DNA of 64,000 nucleotides from Lucifuga dentata (Eukaryota > Chordata > Actinopteri > Ophidiiformes > Bythitidae). The number at the start of each line of letters is the position of its first letter. Position 1 is the first letter of the stretch. This document shows positions 47,004-58,879 of this stretch, one piece after another. A program made the translations under genes and the position numbers. The stretch covers positions 152,401-216,400 of the forward strand of contig VXCM01002021.1 in NCBI GenBank assembly GCA_014773175.1, given 5' to 3'. The notes beneath the pieces were generated by a model, which was given only the letters and a program-made list of their open reading frames with translations, had not been told where the DNA came from and searched no databases.

Positions 47004-49340
47004 CAGCATTGATTTTCCTTTGTATGAAAAAAAAAAATCGTTTGCTCAAATTGCCTCAGCATTAACCCCTAAAACACCAAGCTACTGGAAACCAGAGTTA
47101 AACTGCTAGTTATATTTCAGTGATACAACTTTTACCCTCTTTTGTTTTTTGCCTTTTGATTCGCCTGATTAGGTCATCGATGAATCTTTTCACTTATTTT
47201 GCATATTCGTATGGCTGTCATGTCAAATACAGGAATCCACATTCTCAAAAGGCTTATAACAGGAATTCATAACTGCTAAGAGCTTTAACAGCCGGTTTTC
47301 CTGAGCGGGTCAAAAATAAATCTGTCAAGAGAACCTCAGAAGATATATTTCTGTCTATATTGTACTGCTAAGCACAGAGGTTGTCATACTTTACACACTC
47401 ACTTGCTCACACTAATGCATTAACTGTGTTCTTTGTATTTGAAGGTATTTCCTGCATATTTAATCCAGAAACAGAAGTTAGAACAGCACTCAGGTTGAAA
47501 CTCAATCTCCAGCAGTACCTTCTTGAGGGCATTTGTATGTTAAAGAAAGTGTGTGTGTGTGTGTGTGTGTGTGTCCATAATAACTCTGAAAGTGCTTACT
47601 GATGTGAAAAGACAGGAAGTGAAGGGGTAGGGGATTTTTTCAAAATACCCATTTCTTTTGTGCAGGTCAACTAAGTGGCAACAAGATGACAATTTTTTAA
47701 AAATTTTATTTTAAGTAAGAAAAAGTGTCACAAAAAGCTGAGTTTCCAAACATCAAGCAAATTTTAAGCACATATTTTAAAAGTTGGAAATGACAGCATT
47801 AATAACATTAAAATTATGTATGTTTTTGCCTTAAAGGTGCTAAAAAAAAAAAAAAACTGCAGTAAATATAACAACATGAAAGATGTTCATGTAGGGTTAA
47901 GTTGTTGGGTTAAGTTTGCTTGTTTGTTTTTGATAATGGCTAAATATTAGATATTCATATTTTATTCTTTATCAAAAACATGGTAATATTCTAATCCATA
48001 AACTCATTCTTAGGCATTCAGGATGAGCAACTCACAGATAGGAACAGAACATCTCATTTAACATTAAAATATAAAACTAATTTTTTTTTCTTTCTATGTG
48101 TTGAAATGTCATTACATCATTATGTGCCTGACTAAAGTGTTTATAATTACTGCTCACCAGTCAACAAACATTTGATGGGCAACATCACTGAATTAAATAA
48201 CTGATCAAACAAAACAAAAAATAAGTGTTTGGAATGAAGTTGAGATGTAGCTTTGGTATTTGATCAACAACATTCACAAAAAACACTTCTTTACTGTCAT
48301 TAAATTACATAATACTGCTCTGAGAGATTTGATTGATCATCGTAACTTTGCAGAGAGGAGAAACTAAGACTTGAAATTGTCTGCAGTAGGATTTGGTCAA
48401 AATTAAACCCAGCATACTTCGATCCGCCCACGGGACGTAATTACTGTAACCAGATTTAGTAGTTTAGTTACTGCATTGAACATCTTTATTTGGACTGATG
48501 AATAATTACACTGCATGGATACCAAATGGGAGGAAAGGGTATACAATCCTACACTATATGCTGTATACTATCTTTTCCTACCAAGCTGTTTCAGTAATAC
48601 TGATTTGTCTGGGTGTGTTTCAGCATCTATCCCTCCCTTGTAACATGCATTTGTACAAATGTTTTTCCAGTACTGAGAAATTAATTTATTATGACATTGC
48701 CCTATAATTTGCACAAATTTATACAGTACAACTATCAATAATGTGGCACAAAACCATATTGTATGTGCATTCACATATACAAATACCCACAAATAAGTTT
48801 ATCTGTGTGGCCCTGAAACCGGTGAACCAATCTAATGAGACCTTTCAGGCTCTAATGTAGAAATATACTCAAGTCAGCCACTGCATGTCTGCTGAGATTA
48901 GCCTTTCCTTTCATGCATGCAACCGTCCTTTATCCATTCTCTGTCAAAACAAGGCTAAAAGGGTTTCTCCAAACTCCTTCATTAGGCAACTGTTTTCACA
49001 CACACACACACACACACACACAACTTTTAAGTGCTGCAGGGAGCTTGATTATAGCCATTACCAACGTGACAGCCATGCTACAGTTAATGATATCTGTGTT
49101 ATATACAGAAGAGAGCTTTGTGGTGAGTTATTAATACTAAGATGCCTCATCTTTTATGGTCTTATCAATAAAGGCTGTTTCACAAGTCGATACAGCTGTT
49201 TCGCACCAATGATGATTCATCCACAAAGCAAATCGACCCAGCAAGGAGTGCCTGTGTGTATGTGTGTGTGTGTGGGTGTGCATGCGTGTGTAGGAGTCTA
49301 TAAAAGTAAATATCACCATATTGTGTTATGCAAAACTCAC
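47004..49340. other. Non-coding stretch downstream of the 49341-49469 exon
   Basis: Holds a GT tract (47551-47573), an A run (47842-47855), a CA tract (48997-49021) and GT-rich sequence at 49258-49291. If 49341-49469 is a real exon, this would be its downstream intron. I could not find the next exon. Confidence 0.5.
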
Positions 49341-49469
49341 CATATGCATGTTCTTCTTTGATAAGTGGCTCAGTGGATATTGAAGGAAATCTGTCCAGGA
49401 TGTTTCTCTGCTGTGCCATTAAAGTCCAGTGAATGTTCATGCTCGAACAGCCTCCACCATCCTCCGACC
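49341..49469 (-). CDS. Unidentified internal coding exon
   Basis: 129 bp, phase 1 at both ends. The acceptor is CTCATTTTTAG (AG at 49471-49470) with a plausible branch point CTTAC about 15 bases earlier, and the donor is GTGAGT (49340-49335). The open frame reads SEDGGGCSSMNIHW, then TLMAQQRNILDRFPSI and STEPLIKEEHAYG. LIKEE fits a SUMO-attachment consensus (hydrophobic-K-x-E). Composition is not simple sequence and both splice sites are consensus. I do not recognise the protein. It lies on the same strand as gria4, about 44 kb upstream, and its phase would allow in-frame joining to gria4 exon 2, though an exon of an independent gene is more likely. A chance open frame is the remaining alternative. 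Confidence 0.5.
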
Positions 49470-50460
49470 CTAAAAATGAGTAAGCAACAACAAATTATTA
49501 GGAGGGAGTTTAATTGCATGCGTTCATAGCATTTTACACATTAACACCTGCGAGCTACCCAATTCGTTTTTGATTTCAAAGCATGGATGCATTTTACACA
49601 AGACGAGCCTGCTGGCATTTATCATTGCTTTCCTTTCTTCAGTTTTCAAACCAGGAAATTTGTGGTCACAATCCTACTTCTTTAACCATTAATCTGTTCC
49701 GCTAAGGCTTTTTTTTTAAAGATGATTATTTGACCAAAAATGTCTACATTTATGTACTCATTTATTTATTTGATTTTAATTTTCAATAATCGTCTCATTA
49801 TTAATTATATTACTTATTATAATCACAAGATCCAAAATTTCTGAAGGGACTGAATGATCCTTAACTAATGTCCTCCAGGCAGAGGATGCTGCAGTTCTGC
49901 ATCTTACCAGGAGGTTAAATGTATTCTCTTGGCGCCTATGGTGTGAATCAGTACTTAATTCGGTGGCTAGAATTAGAACCAGCAAGACTCTGAGTCATAA
50001 CACCATGGGTGATTTTCAGATCCATGTATGCCACATTATTGTATGTGTCCTCCTCCTCCTCCTCTTTAGTTTCTCCTAAGCTACTTAATGAGTCAGAGCA
50101 GTCTAAGAAATAAAGTACAGTTAAGCCTGCATACTCATTGAAATTGACTGTGAATGCATGACACATGATCTGCTAGAATGCACGACTCTCCACTGCAATA
50201 CGTGGAGGTGACATATCATTGGAGCTTCCCATACTTGCACACTGTCATGTGAACCATAAGGATCTTTATCATTGTGCTATCTTTAGTTTTTATTTTATAC
50301 AATATTTACTGACTTTACTTAGGTCTTCATGTATTGCATACAGTAATTCTGCCTGGGAGAACACAAAAACACAAAAGAATAAAATTGACCACCATTTCCT
50401 TAAGTAATACCTGGCCTTAGAAACAACTGGAACTGCAAATTATGATCATATCACTGTTTC
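49470..50460. other. Non-coding or uncertain sequence upstream of that exon
   Basis: AT-rich. It contains a (CTC)n stretch near 50050-50066 and a minus-strand acceptor-like site at about 50103, whose frame (…GETKEEEEEDTYNNVAY…) stops at about 49947. That frame is not accepted as an exon. Confidence 0.45.
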
Positions 50461-50860
50461 TCTCTCTCTCTCTCTCTCTTTGTGTGTGTGCATGCGTGCA
50501 TGTGTGCGTGTGTGTGTTAAAGATTGCAGCTACAGATGGTGGCATTATCGTGAGTCTAGGGTCAGATGGATCACGATTACAAAGAGGGGTCCAAATGGGA
50601 GAGCAGAGGGGAAGGTGGAGATATTTAGCTGCAAGTGGAGCAAATGGCCAGAGGAGAATGTCTTGAAGAGAGGAGGTGAATGAAAAAACGGAACAGGAAG
50701 GGAAAAAGAAAGGGAAGGGAAAAAAGGGACAGAGAACAGCACTCAATACAACAATAAGAGCAGATGTAAGGCAATCATATAGGTGAGAGGTGAACAATGT
50801 GGATGACAGTAGATGAAAAGAACACAGGAGGCCAAAGGGGGTGAATTTCACATTCGTGTG
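50461..50860. repeat. CT/GT microsatellite and purine-rich stretch
   Basis: CT tract (50461-50479), interrupted GT tract (50481-50518), then about 270 bp that is mostly A and G on the plus strand. Confidence 0.8.
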
Positions 50861-51256
50861 TCTATTTTACACAGGTGAAGAAGGGGAGGATAGCAACTTT
50901 TGGAAAAGATAAAAGCAAATAAGTAGAGAAATTAGTCAGTTAAAGTAACTTAGCAGTCATCCAAACCCTCAAATTTTCCCAGAAAGGTAGGGGAACCTAC
51001 TAATTTAAGATCACCAGACCAAGTATTATCACATACTCTGTCCATGGGTGATGAGGGGAAGGAAATCGACTGCCCTGCTCACTTTATCTTGCGTATAAAA
51101 GTCTCCCATTTATATCCCTCAAGTGTTGCTTCTGTCTACTGTGTCATCTTGACAAACAACAAATGCACTAATTCAGGAAAAATCCACTCTGGGTAATTCA
51201 TAACAGACAGAGCAAGATTTAGTGTGTCAATTTAGCCATGTCAACTCATTCCTTAA

Positions 51257-51838
51257 AGGACCACACCGGTCATTTTGCATGTTTGAGCCAAATATATTAA
51301 ATTTTCATGTTATGTGAAAATTACATTACTGACAACCATTTCCCAAATCCCTACCATCATATTTCAGCTTTCCTGATATTTTGTAAAAAATTTTAATCTT
51401 TCAAAATCAAATATTCAGGTGATACACCCACCTTAAAAATCGATGTTTTGCCTGATAATAGTTATGCAGCCTCGTGAATTCACTATAGTTTAAGTTTTTC
51501 AATAAATGTAGGTCTTCTTTTGGGACTATATTCCCCGGTGGAGACATACATTCACTCCACGCTTTTTATTGCGCTTAAACACTAAAATTATGTAACTTTG
51601 AAAATACCTGAATATAGATCATGTTCGCGATGATGGATTAGAACATTTCAAGTATCAACAAGTTGATTTTAATAGCATACCAGAATGAACTGAAACCAGT
51701 GGTGGTCTGGAAGGTAGGAAATTTTTTTTTTAATTCACCGTTCCAGTAGTATGCTTTGGGAAATGATTGTCAGTAATATTACGTGTATGAAAATTGAATG
51801 TATTAGGTTCAAACATGCAAAATGGCCAGTATGGTCCT
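51257..51838. mobile_element. TTAA-flanked MITE, 582 bp, inserted in an older element
   Basis: Long terminal inverted repeats: left AGGACCACACCGGTCATTTT and inverted right AGGACCATACTGGCCATTTT, with similarity continuing for about 90 bp (GCATGTTTGA, TTTTCAT, ATTACTGACAA, CATTTCCCAAA). TTAA lies on both sides (51253-51256 and 51839-51842), the target duplication of piggyBac- and Kolobok-type transposases. No coding frame. The flanks join up with the ATTCATAAAGC family, so this is a nested insertion. Confidence 0.85.
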
Positions 51839-51842
51839 TTAA

Positions 51843-52340
51843 TGCTGTTACTCTTTTAGCATTTACATTGAAAGAGGCGTTACCATGGTATTTACAGAAT
51901 TTCCCCCACATATGTTACTTTAAATAAACTTTAAATATAATATCACTCAGTTTATTAGTCTGTTAATTTGCTTTCATTTGTTCCCGCACACATTCTAATG
52001 GTACTGTGCTCTGTAGTCTATCTCTTCCTCAGGCTCATCCTGTACCTCACAGGTCCTTGTGCATTAAAGGCATTTGCATTAAGGCCAGTTTTTACTTTAA
52101 AATAGATGCAAACAGCACATTCTCAATATTCTCCGTTCTCAATGCCCACTGTCCTTTGCAGAGTTACCAGGGGCTAGTCACCCACTGTTGATATGATTGC
52201 CAGTCTATCACACACACGTATAAACCATTCATATTTTGACACTTTTTTCCATTTCCATATATACAGTAAGATCACTCAGTTGATTAGCCATTTGCATTTT
52301 GCTTTGACACCAGAGGAAACAGCAGAAAATGAGGATGCAG
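51843..52340. mobile_element. Decayed copy of the ATTCATAAAGC-family element
   Basis: CTTTTAGCATTTACATTGAA (about 51854) and TTTTGCTTTGACACCAGAGG (about 52299) match blocks of the element at 25295-25955, in the same order and at a similar spacing. Its left part appears to lie before 51253, split by the TTAA MITE. Confidence 0.55.
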
Positions 52341-53105
52341 AGACTTTCTCTCCCTGAAAGTCTTTGTGCATGCACTTCTCACTGCACCATAACTATCTGA
52401 ACCTGTAGTGACTCCAACACAAGTTATTTTATTAAATATTCTATCTTTCTGTGATCAGCACTAAAACTTTTAAAGCTTTGTGCACTTATTGCAAATTTAA
52501 ATTCTTTTCAACATTATAAAAGTAGGTCTGTGGTGGATACACAAGCTGCACTCAGAAAGCAGGGTTTAGTTACTAATTCCATTATGACAGATTAGCTTTA
52601 CATTTATTCACAAGGATTAATAATTCTCAACTAATTACTACATACTTTATCGGTAAAGGTGGACGCTACCCAGCTGCTTGCAGAGATATTTGGAGTTCTT
52701 ACTATTTTCCAATCTGTAAAAGGAGTAAACTTTAGTAATACTTGTCACCTTGGTTCATTTCTGCTCAAGACCTTCACCAGAATCATCAAGCCCTTCAACC
52801 AAAATGCACTGATTTATGAAGATGGAGTTGTTCTTGTTGCCAAAAGTATTAATGGAGCCTTCATCCTCAGGCTGCCCCCCTCCTCTACACTTACCCCTTG
52901 TCAGCAGGTAAACTTGTGCCAACCAGAATCCATTTGACTTTTTAATGCCCTAAAGCTCAGATCTCTAAGAACAAAATCTAAAAACTAAGCCACATGTGGC
53001 CTTCATTCTTCCAATTTTTCTGTCCTGCCTTTCTTTTAATCCTGACCTCCCTCCATATGGTTCTACAGATGCACTTAATAAAATCTGATTGTGGTTTCTG
53101 CTTTT

Positions 53106-53108
<3 letters not shown>
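52341..53108. other. Intergenic, no gene accepted
   Basis: The plus frame at 52659-52937 (92 residues, MDATQLLAEIFGVLTIF...) is not simple sequence but shows no known domain and no good splice sites. Confidence 0.5.

Positions 53109-53163
<55 letters not shown>
53109..53163. repeat. (TG)27 microsatellite
   Basis: Longest clean dinucleotide tract of the window, about 55 bp. Confidence 0.97.
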
Positions 53164-53165
<2 letters not shown>

Positions 53166-53309
53166 ATTGCCATTTGCATGGAGGATCTTTCATATTCTCC
53201 CTCCCCACAGCTTATGCCGATATAAATATCTCAGCTAATTAATAACCGCAAAGGCCTGGACATCTCAGATGGGATTTCCACTGGGTTCATTCACTCTCAT
53301 TTAATTTTC

Positions 53310-53540
53310 ACCTCCCAGCACTGAGGGAGGGACAGAGGGGAAGAGGTAGCGGGAGGAGGAGGAAGGATAAAGAAAGCAGCAAAGAGAACTGAGGAGAATA
53401 CAGCAAGGCAGAGGAAAAGAATGGGGGAAAAAGTAAGAGGAAGAGGAGAGCGGTGAGGAAAAGCATGCAGGGAAAAGTACAGGAGAGGAAGAAGAGATGT
53501 AGAAAAGGAGAAAGGAAGAGGAAAATATAGGGATGTGAGG
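53310..53540. repeat. Purine-rich low-complexity stretch
   Basis: About 230 bp of mainly G and A on the plus strand. The minus frame at 53308-53613 is a Leu/Ser/Phe-rich artefact. Confidence 0.85.
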
Positions 53541-53810
53541 AGATCCGGCTATAATATTTGCTAATCTCGACTTGTTTAAGGAGATATGTCGTCATGATGC
53601 TGACATTTTGCAAAAAAATTAATTAATGTCAGTGGAATCTCCTGGATGAGAGGATTTATTCAAAAAGGTGAAGTAAATCAGCACAATTAAGTTGGAATTC
53701 AGCTTTTATGAACTCTGACACACAAATCCACACAATCGATAAATAGCAAACAATCTTATTAGAGCTGACCTCTGAAACAAAAGGAAGTGATCATTCTACT
53801 TGGGTTTACT

Positions 53811-53835
53811 TCCTTTTTTTTTTTTTTTTTTTTTT
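53811..53835. repeat. Poly(T) tract
   Basis: About 25 bp of T, no element recognised beside it. Confidence 0.9.
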
Positions 53836-54335
53836 GTCCAAAACAAAGAGAATGAGAGAAAAATAATCAAACAGATGTATTGTGATAAACTACATAATGA
53901 TATATAAAAGAGGACATCTAACTGGAAGCATTGATATTACTCAACCATTTGTTAGAAATCCAAAAACGAAGGAATGTGTTGTGCTGTAAAACCATAGAAA
54001 TTGTGACTGTGCATGTGGAAGCTAGACTGAGTTTAACTTCAAACAGCTGCAACTCAGACTATGATCCTCCCAACACTAACCACTGCAAAGTGTTTGAAAA
54101 TGTACAGCGGCACTGCCTTAATCACTGTCTAAGATGGAGATGAAGATAGGAGGAAAACTGTTAGGCTCACTTTAGCTGTGGCTTGAAACAGACTGCGGCA
54201 GTATTCAGAGTGTGTAAACCAGGTTTCCAAGAGGAAGACTTCAATTAGAGGTGCAGTTAGAGGAAACTATTCAGCAGGAAGATGATCAATGCATAGAAAG
54301 AGACAGTGGAGTGATGTACGTGTGCTTATGTCCTG

Positions 54336-54372
54336 TTAAAAATTACACATACAATAAATGTGTAATTTTTAA
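54336..54372. repeat. Perfect inverted repeat, 15 bp arms, 7-base loop
   Basis: TTAAAAATTACACAT (54336-54350), loop ACAATAA, then ATGTGTAATTTTTAA (54358-54372). AT-rich and weak as an RNA hairpin, but perfect. Confidence 0.95.
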
Positions 54373-54668
54373 GTGTTAATATGGTTTTTTTTTCCTCTGT
54401 TCATTCACATAATATTCCTTCTTGTGCATCTCTGTCTGGCTGTGTGTTTCCATTTCTATATATTTCTTTGTGTGCACTTATTCTGCAACGGGTGTGTATG
54501 TCTGTGTGTGTGTTCTTTGAGTGTCAGATAGTACAGGTTTCCCCAAGCTCTCTATCTATAGTGGTTAGCTGTTAACATGGCAGAAATGTCACTGAGCTTT
54601 CAGAGCTTTTCACTGGCACTGGACGCAAAAGACAGCCCCGGGCCAAGATATTTCCCAAGCATTCTAAC

Positions 54669-54672
<4 letters not shown>

Positions 54673-54716
<44 letters not shown>

Positions 54717-54755
54717 ATGAATACAATTTCATACTGTCTCTCTCTCTCTCTCTCT
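54673..54755. repeat. (CA)n and (CT)n microsatellites
   Basis: CA tract at 54673-54715 and CT tract at 54736-54755. Confidence 0.95.
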
Positions 54756-54934
54756 GAAACATCCAAAAAATATGTTTTTCTTTCTTTATCTCTTTAGATT
54801 TACATATGTCCAAATCCACACCCACATATTGTGATGGACAAAGACATGCTTACTCAGTTTTGCATAAATGTATAAATGTTTTTATCTCTTTCGTAATCTT
54901 TGTTGCATTGTGGATTGCGGGGTCTATACTGTAT

Positions 54935-55390
54935 GCATGAAGCCCTTCTATAGGACTATCATGGTGAAGAGGAAGATGAGTCTGCATGTGAAGCTCACAT
55001 GTACCAGTCAATCTATGTTCCATCACTCAGCTAAAGCATTGAGCTCTGGGTAGTGAACAAGACTGCAGATACAAGTGGCTGAAATGACTTTCAGACATCC
55101 ATAAAGAACTCAGAGCAGAACTGCTGCTCATTTGTATTGAAAGCAGCCAGTTGAGATGGTTCAGGCATCTAATCATGATGCCTCCCTGTGGGGGTCTTCT
55201 GGACACATCCAAGATGGATAGAACATTCATTCTCTAGGTCTACCCAGCTGGAGGCATTACATATCCCATCTGGCTTAGAAAAAAAACAGAGGATTCCTCA
55301 GAAAGAGCTGGAGGGCACGACAGTAGGGGACATCTGGGATGCTTTGCTTAGTCTGCTGCAAGCATGACCTGAGCCCAGATAATAAGCAAC
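54935..55390 (+). mobile_element. RTE-like LINE fragment (3' end of the reverse-transcriptase frame)
   Basis: Reads in pieces as VQVAEMTFRHP, LRAELLLICIESSQLRW and FRHLIMMP, then KELEGTTVGDIWDALLSLLQA-like sequence. These are the C-terminal blocks of a common fish non-LTR retrotransposon (EMSF...LRVEPLLLHIERSQ-RWLGHLVRMP). Several stops and frameshifts. The opposite-strand frames at 55027-55230 and 55275-55520 are shadows. The related fragment at 26280-26530 has opposite orientation. Confidence 0.7.
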
Positions 55391-55850
55391 TATGTTCTCT
55401 TAAACAAATGGCAGATATGTGAATAATCCTCTTGTCAGGCAGATGAGAGGACAAAGGAACATATATCAAGTGACTACTACCATTTGATGATCTGGTCCAA
55501 TCAGTCAATCCCCACACCATGCCAGTTCACTGGATGGCTCAGTGTCTATGTCTAAAACCCAATGAGCATATTATCAACATAATATACACATATGGTGATT
55601 GTAATCTTACACAAATAAAACAGTTGTGCAACACCCATCAATAACATTCAAAACACATGCTTGAGATCAAAGCTGCTGACTTCATTTTTGTCCCAGTCAG
55701 CACTTTTTCTCTGAAGCATAAATTAAGATTTTTTCAAATTACTTTCACCATCCATGCTGGTCACCAGACACAATAACTCAAATGTAGCAGATACAAAATA
55801 AATAATAAGACACGATGCATTCACAGGCAATGCCGTTAAAGTTACCGTTA

Positions 55851-55944
55851 AAGCAGTATATTTTGGGAAATGTTGTCAGTAACGTAACACGTATTTGGAT
55901 TGTATCTACTGGGCTCAAACATGCACGATTGCCGGTATGGTCCT
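55851..55944. mobile_element. Single end of the TTAA MITE family
   Basis: GCAGTATATTTTGGGAAATG and CAAACATGCACGATTGCCGG followed by TATGGTCCT match the right end of the element at 51257-51838. TTAA follows at 55945-55948. The other end was not found, so this is a truncated or solo copy. Confidence 0.75.
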
Positions 55945-55948
55945 TTAA

Positions 55949-56155
55949 AGAGAGTGGGTAAGTCACGGGGCCTAACAAGTGGGCATATTCCCTTACAGAT
56001 GTTACAATTAATTAAAGGAACAAATGAGTAAATACATTAAAAACACAGTACAGCAGATGGCGTTTGCTTCTCTCCTGAGGACCCATAATTGTTTGATTCA
56101 AGATCAAATTCGTCATTACTGACTGAGTTTTCAGCTACAGCAAGTGTGTTTGGGC
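55949..56155. other. Intergenic, no gene seen
   Basis: No recognised element. Confidence 0.5.
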
Positions 56156-56156
56156 T

Positions 56157-56195
56157 TTTTTTTTTTTTTTTTTTTNTTTTTTTTTTTTTTTTTTG
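56157..56195. repeat. Poly(T) tract with one N
   Basis: T run with an N at 56176. Length unreliable. Confidence 0.9.
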
Positions 56196-57345
56196 TAAAA
56201 TGGTGTGTGTGAGGACAGATTAATCATACCCGTCACACTCGTGGGCATGAAATGAAATTGAAATTGTATTTTCAATGTCCCATGGCATATCTCACTGTTA
56301 TTGCACCCAGCGGCTTCAGTCTTCCTTGTCTTTGTGGAGGACAATCATTTAGTTTACTATGCAACACTACAGATTGTGCTACAACTGCTTCTGTCAAATG
56401 TGTTGTCAGCCTCAAGGAAAGAGTAAAGCCATTTTAATGCGCTACAACTATAGAATGCAATTACACCAAAAGTGCCTCTGTGTGTTTTTTCCACCACTTC
56501 TGCTTTATTTTTTTTTTTAAGTTATAACAGCAGTAAATGCGTATGGAAGAGACAGAATGACAGAGACAGATGATAATGAACGAATGAACATCTAAGAGCA
56601 TGAGTCTTTAATCCTTGTTTTTACCAGCTGCCACGTTTGCAATAACTGAGTATAACTCAGAAACTAAAACAACACAATTAGGACAGTTATAGCCATTTCA
56701 ATATCACTTCTGTCACTTTATGCAGCAATATCTCTTCCTAACAGAATAATTTATTTAACTCTGCCTTTGTCAAGATGCAGGGTGTAGGCATCATAATTAG
56801 GGAGACACAACTAATAAATCACTCTTTACCTCACTTATTGGTCTCTATTTAGCAGTCTTTCTTGATATCCTTCACTTTGATTTAACAGTTGCATCACTTG
56901 CTGTGTTTTTCTGCAGTCCTACAGCCTCAAGCCTCTTTCAGCTCATTGTTTTGGTTCTGCAGCACACAAATAAATTGCATGGTTGCTCTCAACTGCACCA
57001 CTTTCTTCACCCCACCCCACCTCATATAAAACTAAACACAGGCTGTTGCTGCAAAGAACCTCTGATAAACTGATTGTACACTACCTGTCCAGCATCAAAC
57101 AGCAGACAGACAAAGTTAAGGGCTGCTGCTGAAGAAAGTTGAGCATTTAGCAGCTAAAGCCTCCAATATTTTTTCAGGAGTTGGTGAAGACCCAAACACA
57201 GCTAAAAGGAGCGATGTCATGTGGCCAGAAACCCTCCACCTGGATGCTATCCTGGGATGCTGCTGTCAGTCTTCTGTAAATAGGCAACTGCTTAACACAT
57301 TAGCTGAAACAAAGTGATAAACTAATGGCAGATCATAACTGTCTA
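56196..57345. other. Intergenic, no gene seen
   Basis: AT-rich, with a T run at about 56509-56518. No coding signal. Confidence 0.5.

Positions 57346-57347
<2 letters not shown>

Positions 57348-57373
<26 letters not shown>
57348..57373. repeat. Poly(T) tract
   Basis: About 26 bp of T. Confidence 0.9.
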
Positions 57374-57378
<5 letters not shown>

Positions 57379-57782
57379 TTTCTGGAGTTGAAAACTTAAG
57401 TTTGTTCTATTTTTTGAAATATTTTTTTCTCCAGCACATCTTTCTTTACTCTCTGATGTCTTTCATTATACCAGTGTCTTCACATCTGCAAATAATAACC
57501 TTCGCAGAAATGAAAAACTGCCTACTTCTGCAGTAATGCATGTGCGTTTTAAGATGTTATACTTTAAGGTAACTGACTGAACAAAATGTGACAGTGCTCA
57601 CAGAAATAATCCTTGAAATGTCTTGTATTTGTCTGTGTATGTGCATGTGTGCCGCATATGTACTATATACAGACCATCTTCCTCCCTTTTTCCGAGCCCT
57701 CTTTAAATGTCAAACTCTCATGTTCAGAAAACTGTCCCCTTTTTCTGTTGCAACGGCTCTTTGTGAATTTTTTTATGCCCTT

Positions 57783-57788
<6 letters not shown>

Positions 57789-57825
<37 letters not shown>
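57789..57825. repeat. (CT)n microsatellite
   Basis: Clean CT tract of about 37 bp. Confidence 0.96.
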
Positions 57826-57828
<3 letters not shown>

Positions 57829-58039
57829 AGATGTTAACCCTCAGGAGCTCAAAGACAACAGCACAATAGTCATATAACAGGGTTGAAAAAACACACACAG
57901 TACAGACACATAACAAAAACACTTACATTCATGCATGAATGCACATTCAATTCTCCAACACATGCATGCACGCACTTGCAGCATAAGAGAAGAAGACATA
58001 TAGGCAAGAGAATAAAAAGACTATCTTGGAATGAGGAAG

Positions 58040-58062
58040 ACACACACACACACACACACACA
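58040..58062. repeat. (CA)n microsatellite
   Basis: CA tract of about 23 bp. Frames on both strands here are repeat artefacts. Confidence 0.93.
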
Positions 58063-58879
58063 AGATCATACTGAACAGCAAAGCAAAATGGAACAGACAC
58101 AGTGTAGTATTTACAGCCCAAACACAGACACTTTCCAGGCAGCAAACAAAGATAAAGCTATATGTGTCTGTGTATATAGTTATATAATTACTATAGCTAT
58201 TGTTAGTGTATGTTAAAACATATGTAAATAACAAAAATCCCAGATTATCACAAAAATCTAATAAACTAGTTATTATCAAATCAATTAATCAAATTAGTTT
58301 TCATCTAAATCCCCCAACCCTTTTTATAGCTTTCCCAAACAGACAGGTGTGAACGTATCTTCCTTTCAATTTTACTGGTGGAGATAATATTACACTTTAA
58401 ACTTTCTACTAATTCTTCTTCTTAATTTATTTTCCTGTGTGCTGCTGGAGAGCAGGCACTCTATTCACCCACCCACTGAGCTTATTTACTCAGTAGTTTC
58501 ATTCACAGCAAGGCTTCCCTGCATTGCTTCCTTTTTAATGTATAGCTTCTGTCTTTTGTCCCCCACTTATAGAAAATAGCGCTCACTGCATTTGGCCATA
58601 TGGGCTTGAAAACAAGTTTCCACTGTTTGAAATTAAATGAACTGAAGCATTTTCAGCCTATCATCAGCGAACTGCACAGGAACAGTACTCCACAGTAATA
58701 AATCATCTGCTCAGTGCTGAACTCAAATTCAGAGCCAAACAACATTAATTGGGATTGTGAAAAAGTCAGAAAATAAACATGTTAACTTGGAAAGTAACAC
58801 ACTAAGCAGAAAATGGAACCCAAACTCACAGTCAAAGCTTGTTCTCACTCATGCACCTTTTAATGTTTAGTTGCTAACC

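Noticed and set aside
49947..50102. Minus-strand acceptor at 50103 with an acidic frame (GETKEEEEEDTYNN...) as a terminal exon, with AATAAA near 49760
   Set aside because: The acidic run is only a GAG repeat, the acceptor is ordinary, and no upstream exon was found. Not enough to call.
52659..52937. 92-residue plus frame MDATQLLAEIFG...
   Set aside because: Looks protein-like in places, but no domain, no splice sites and no neighbouring exon.
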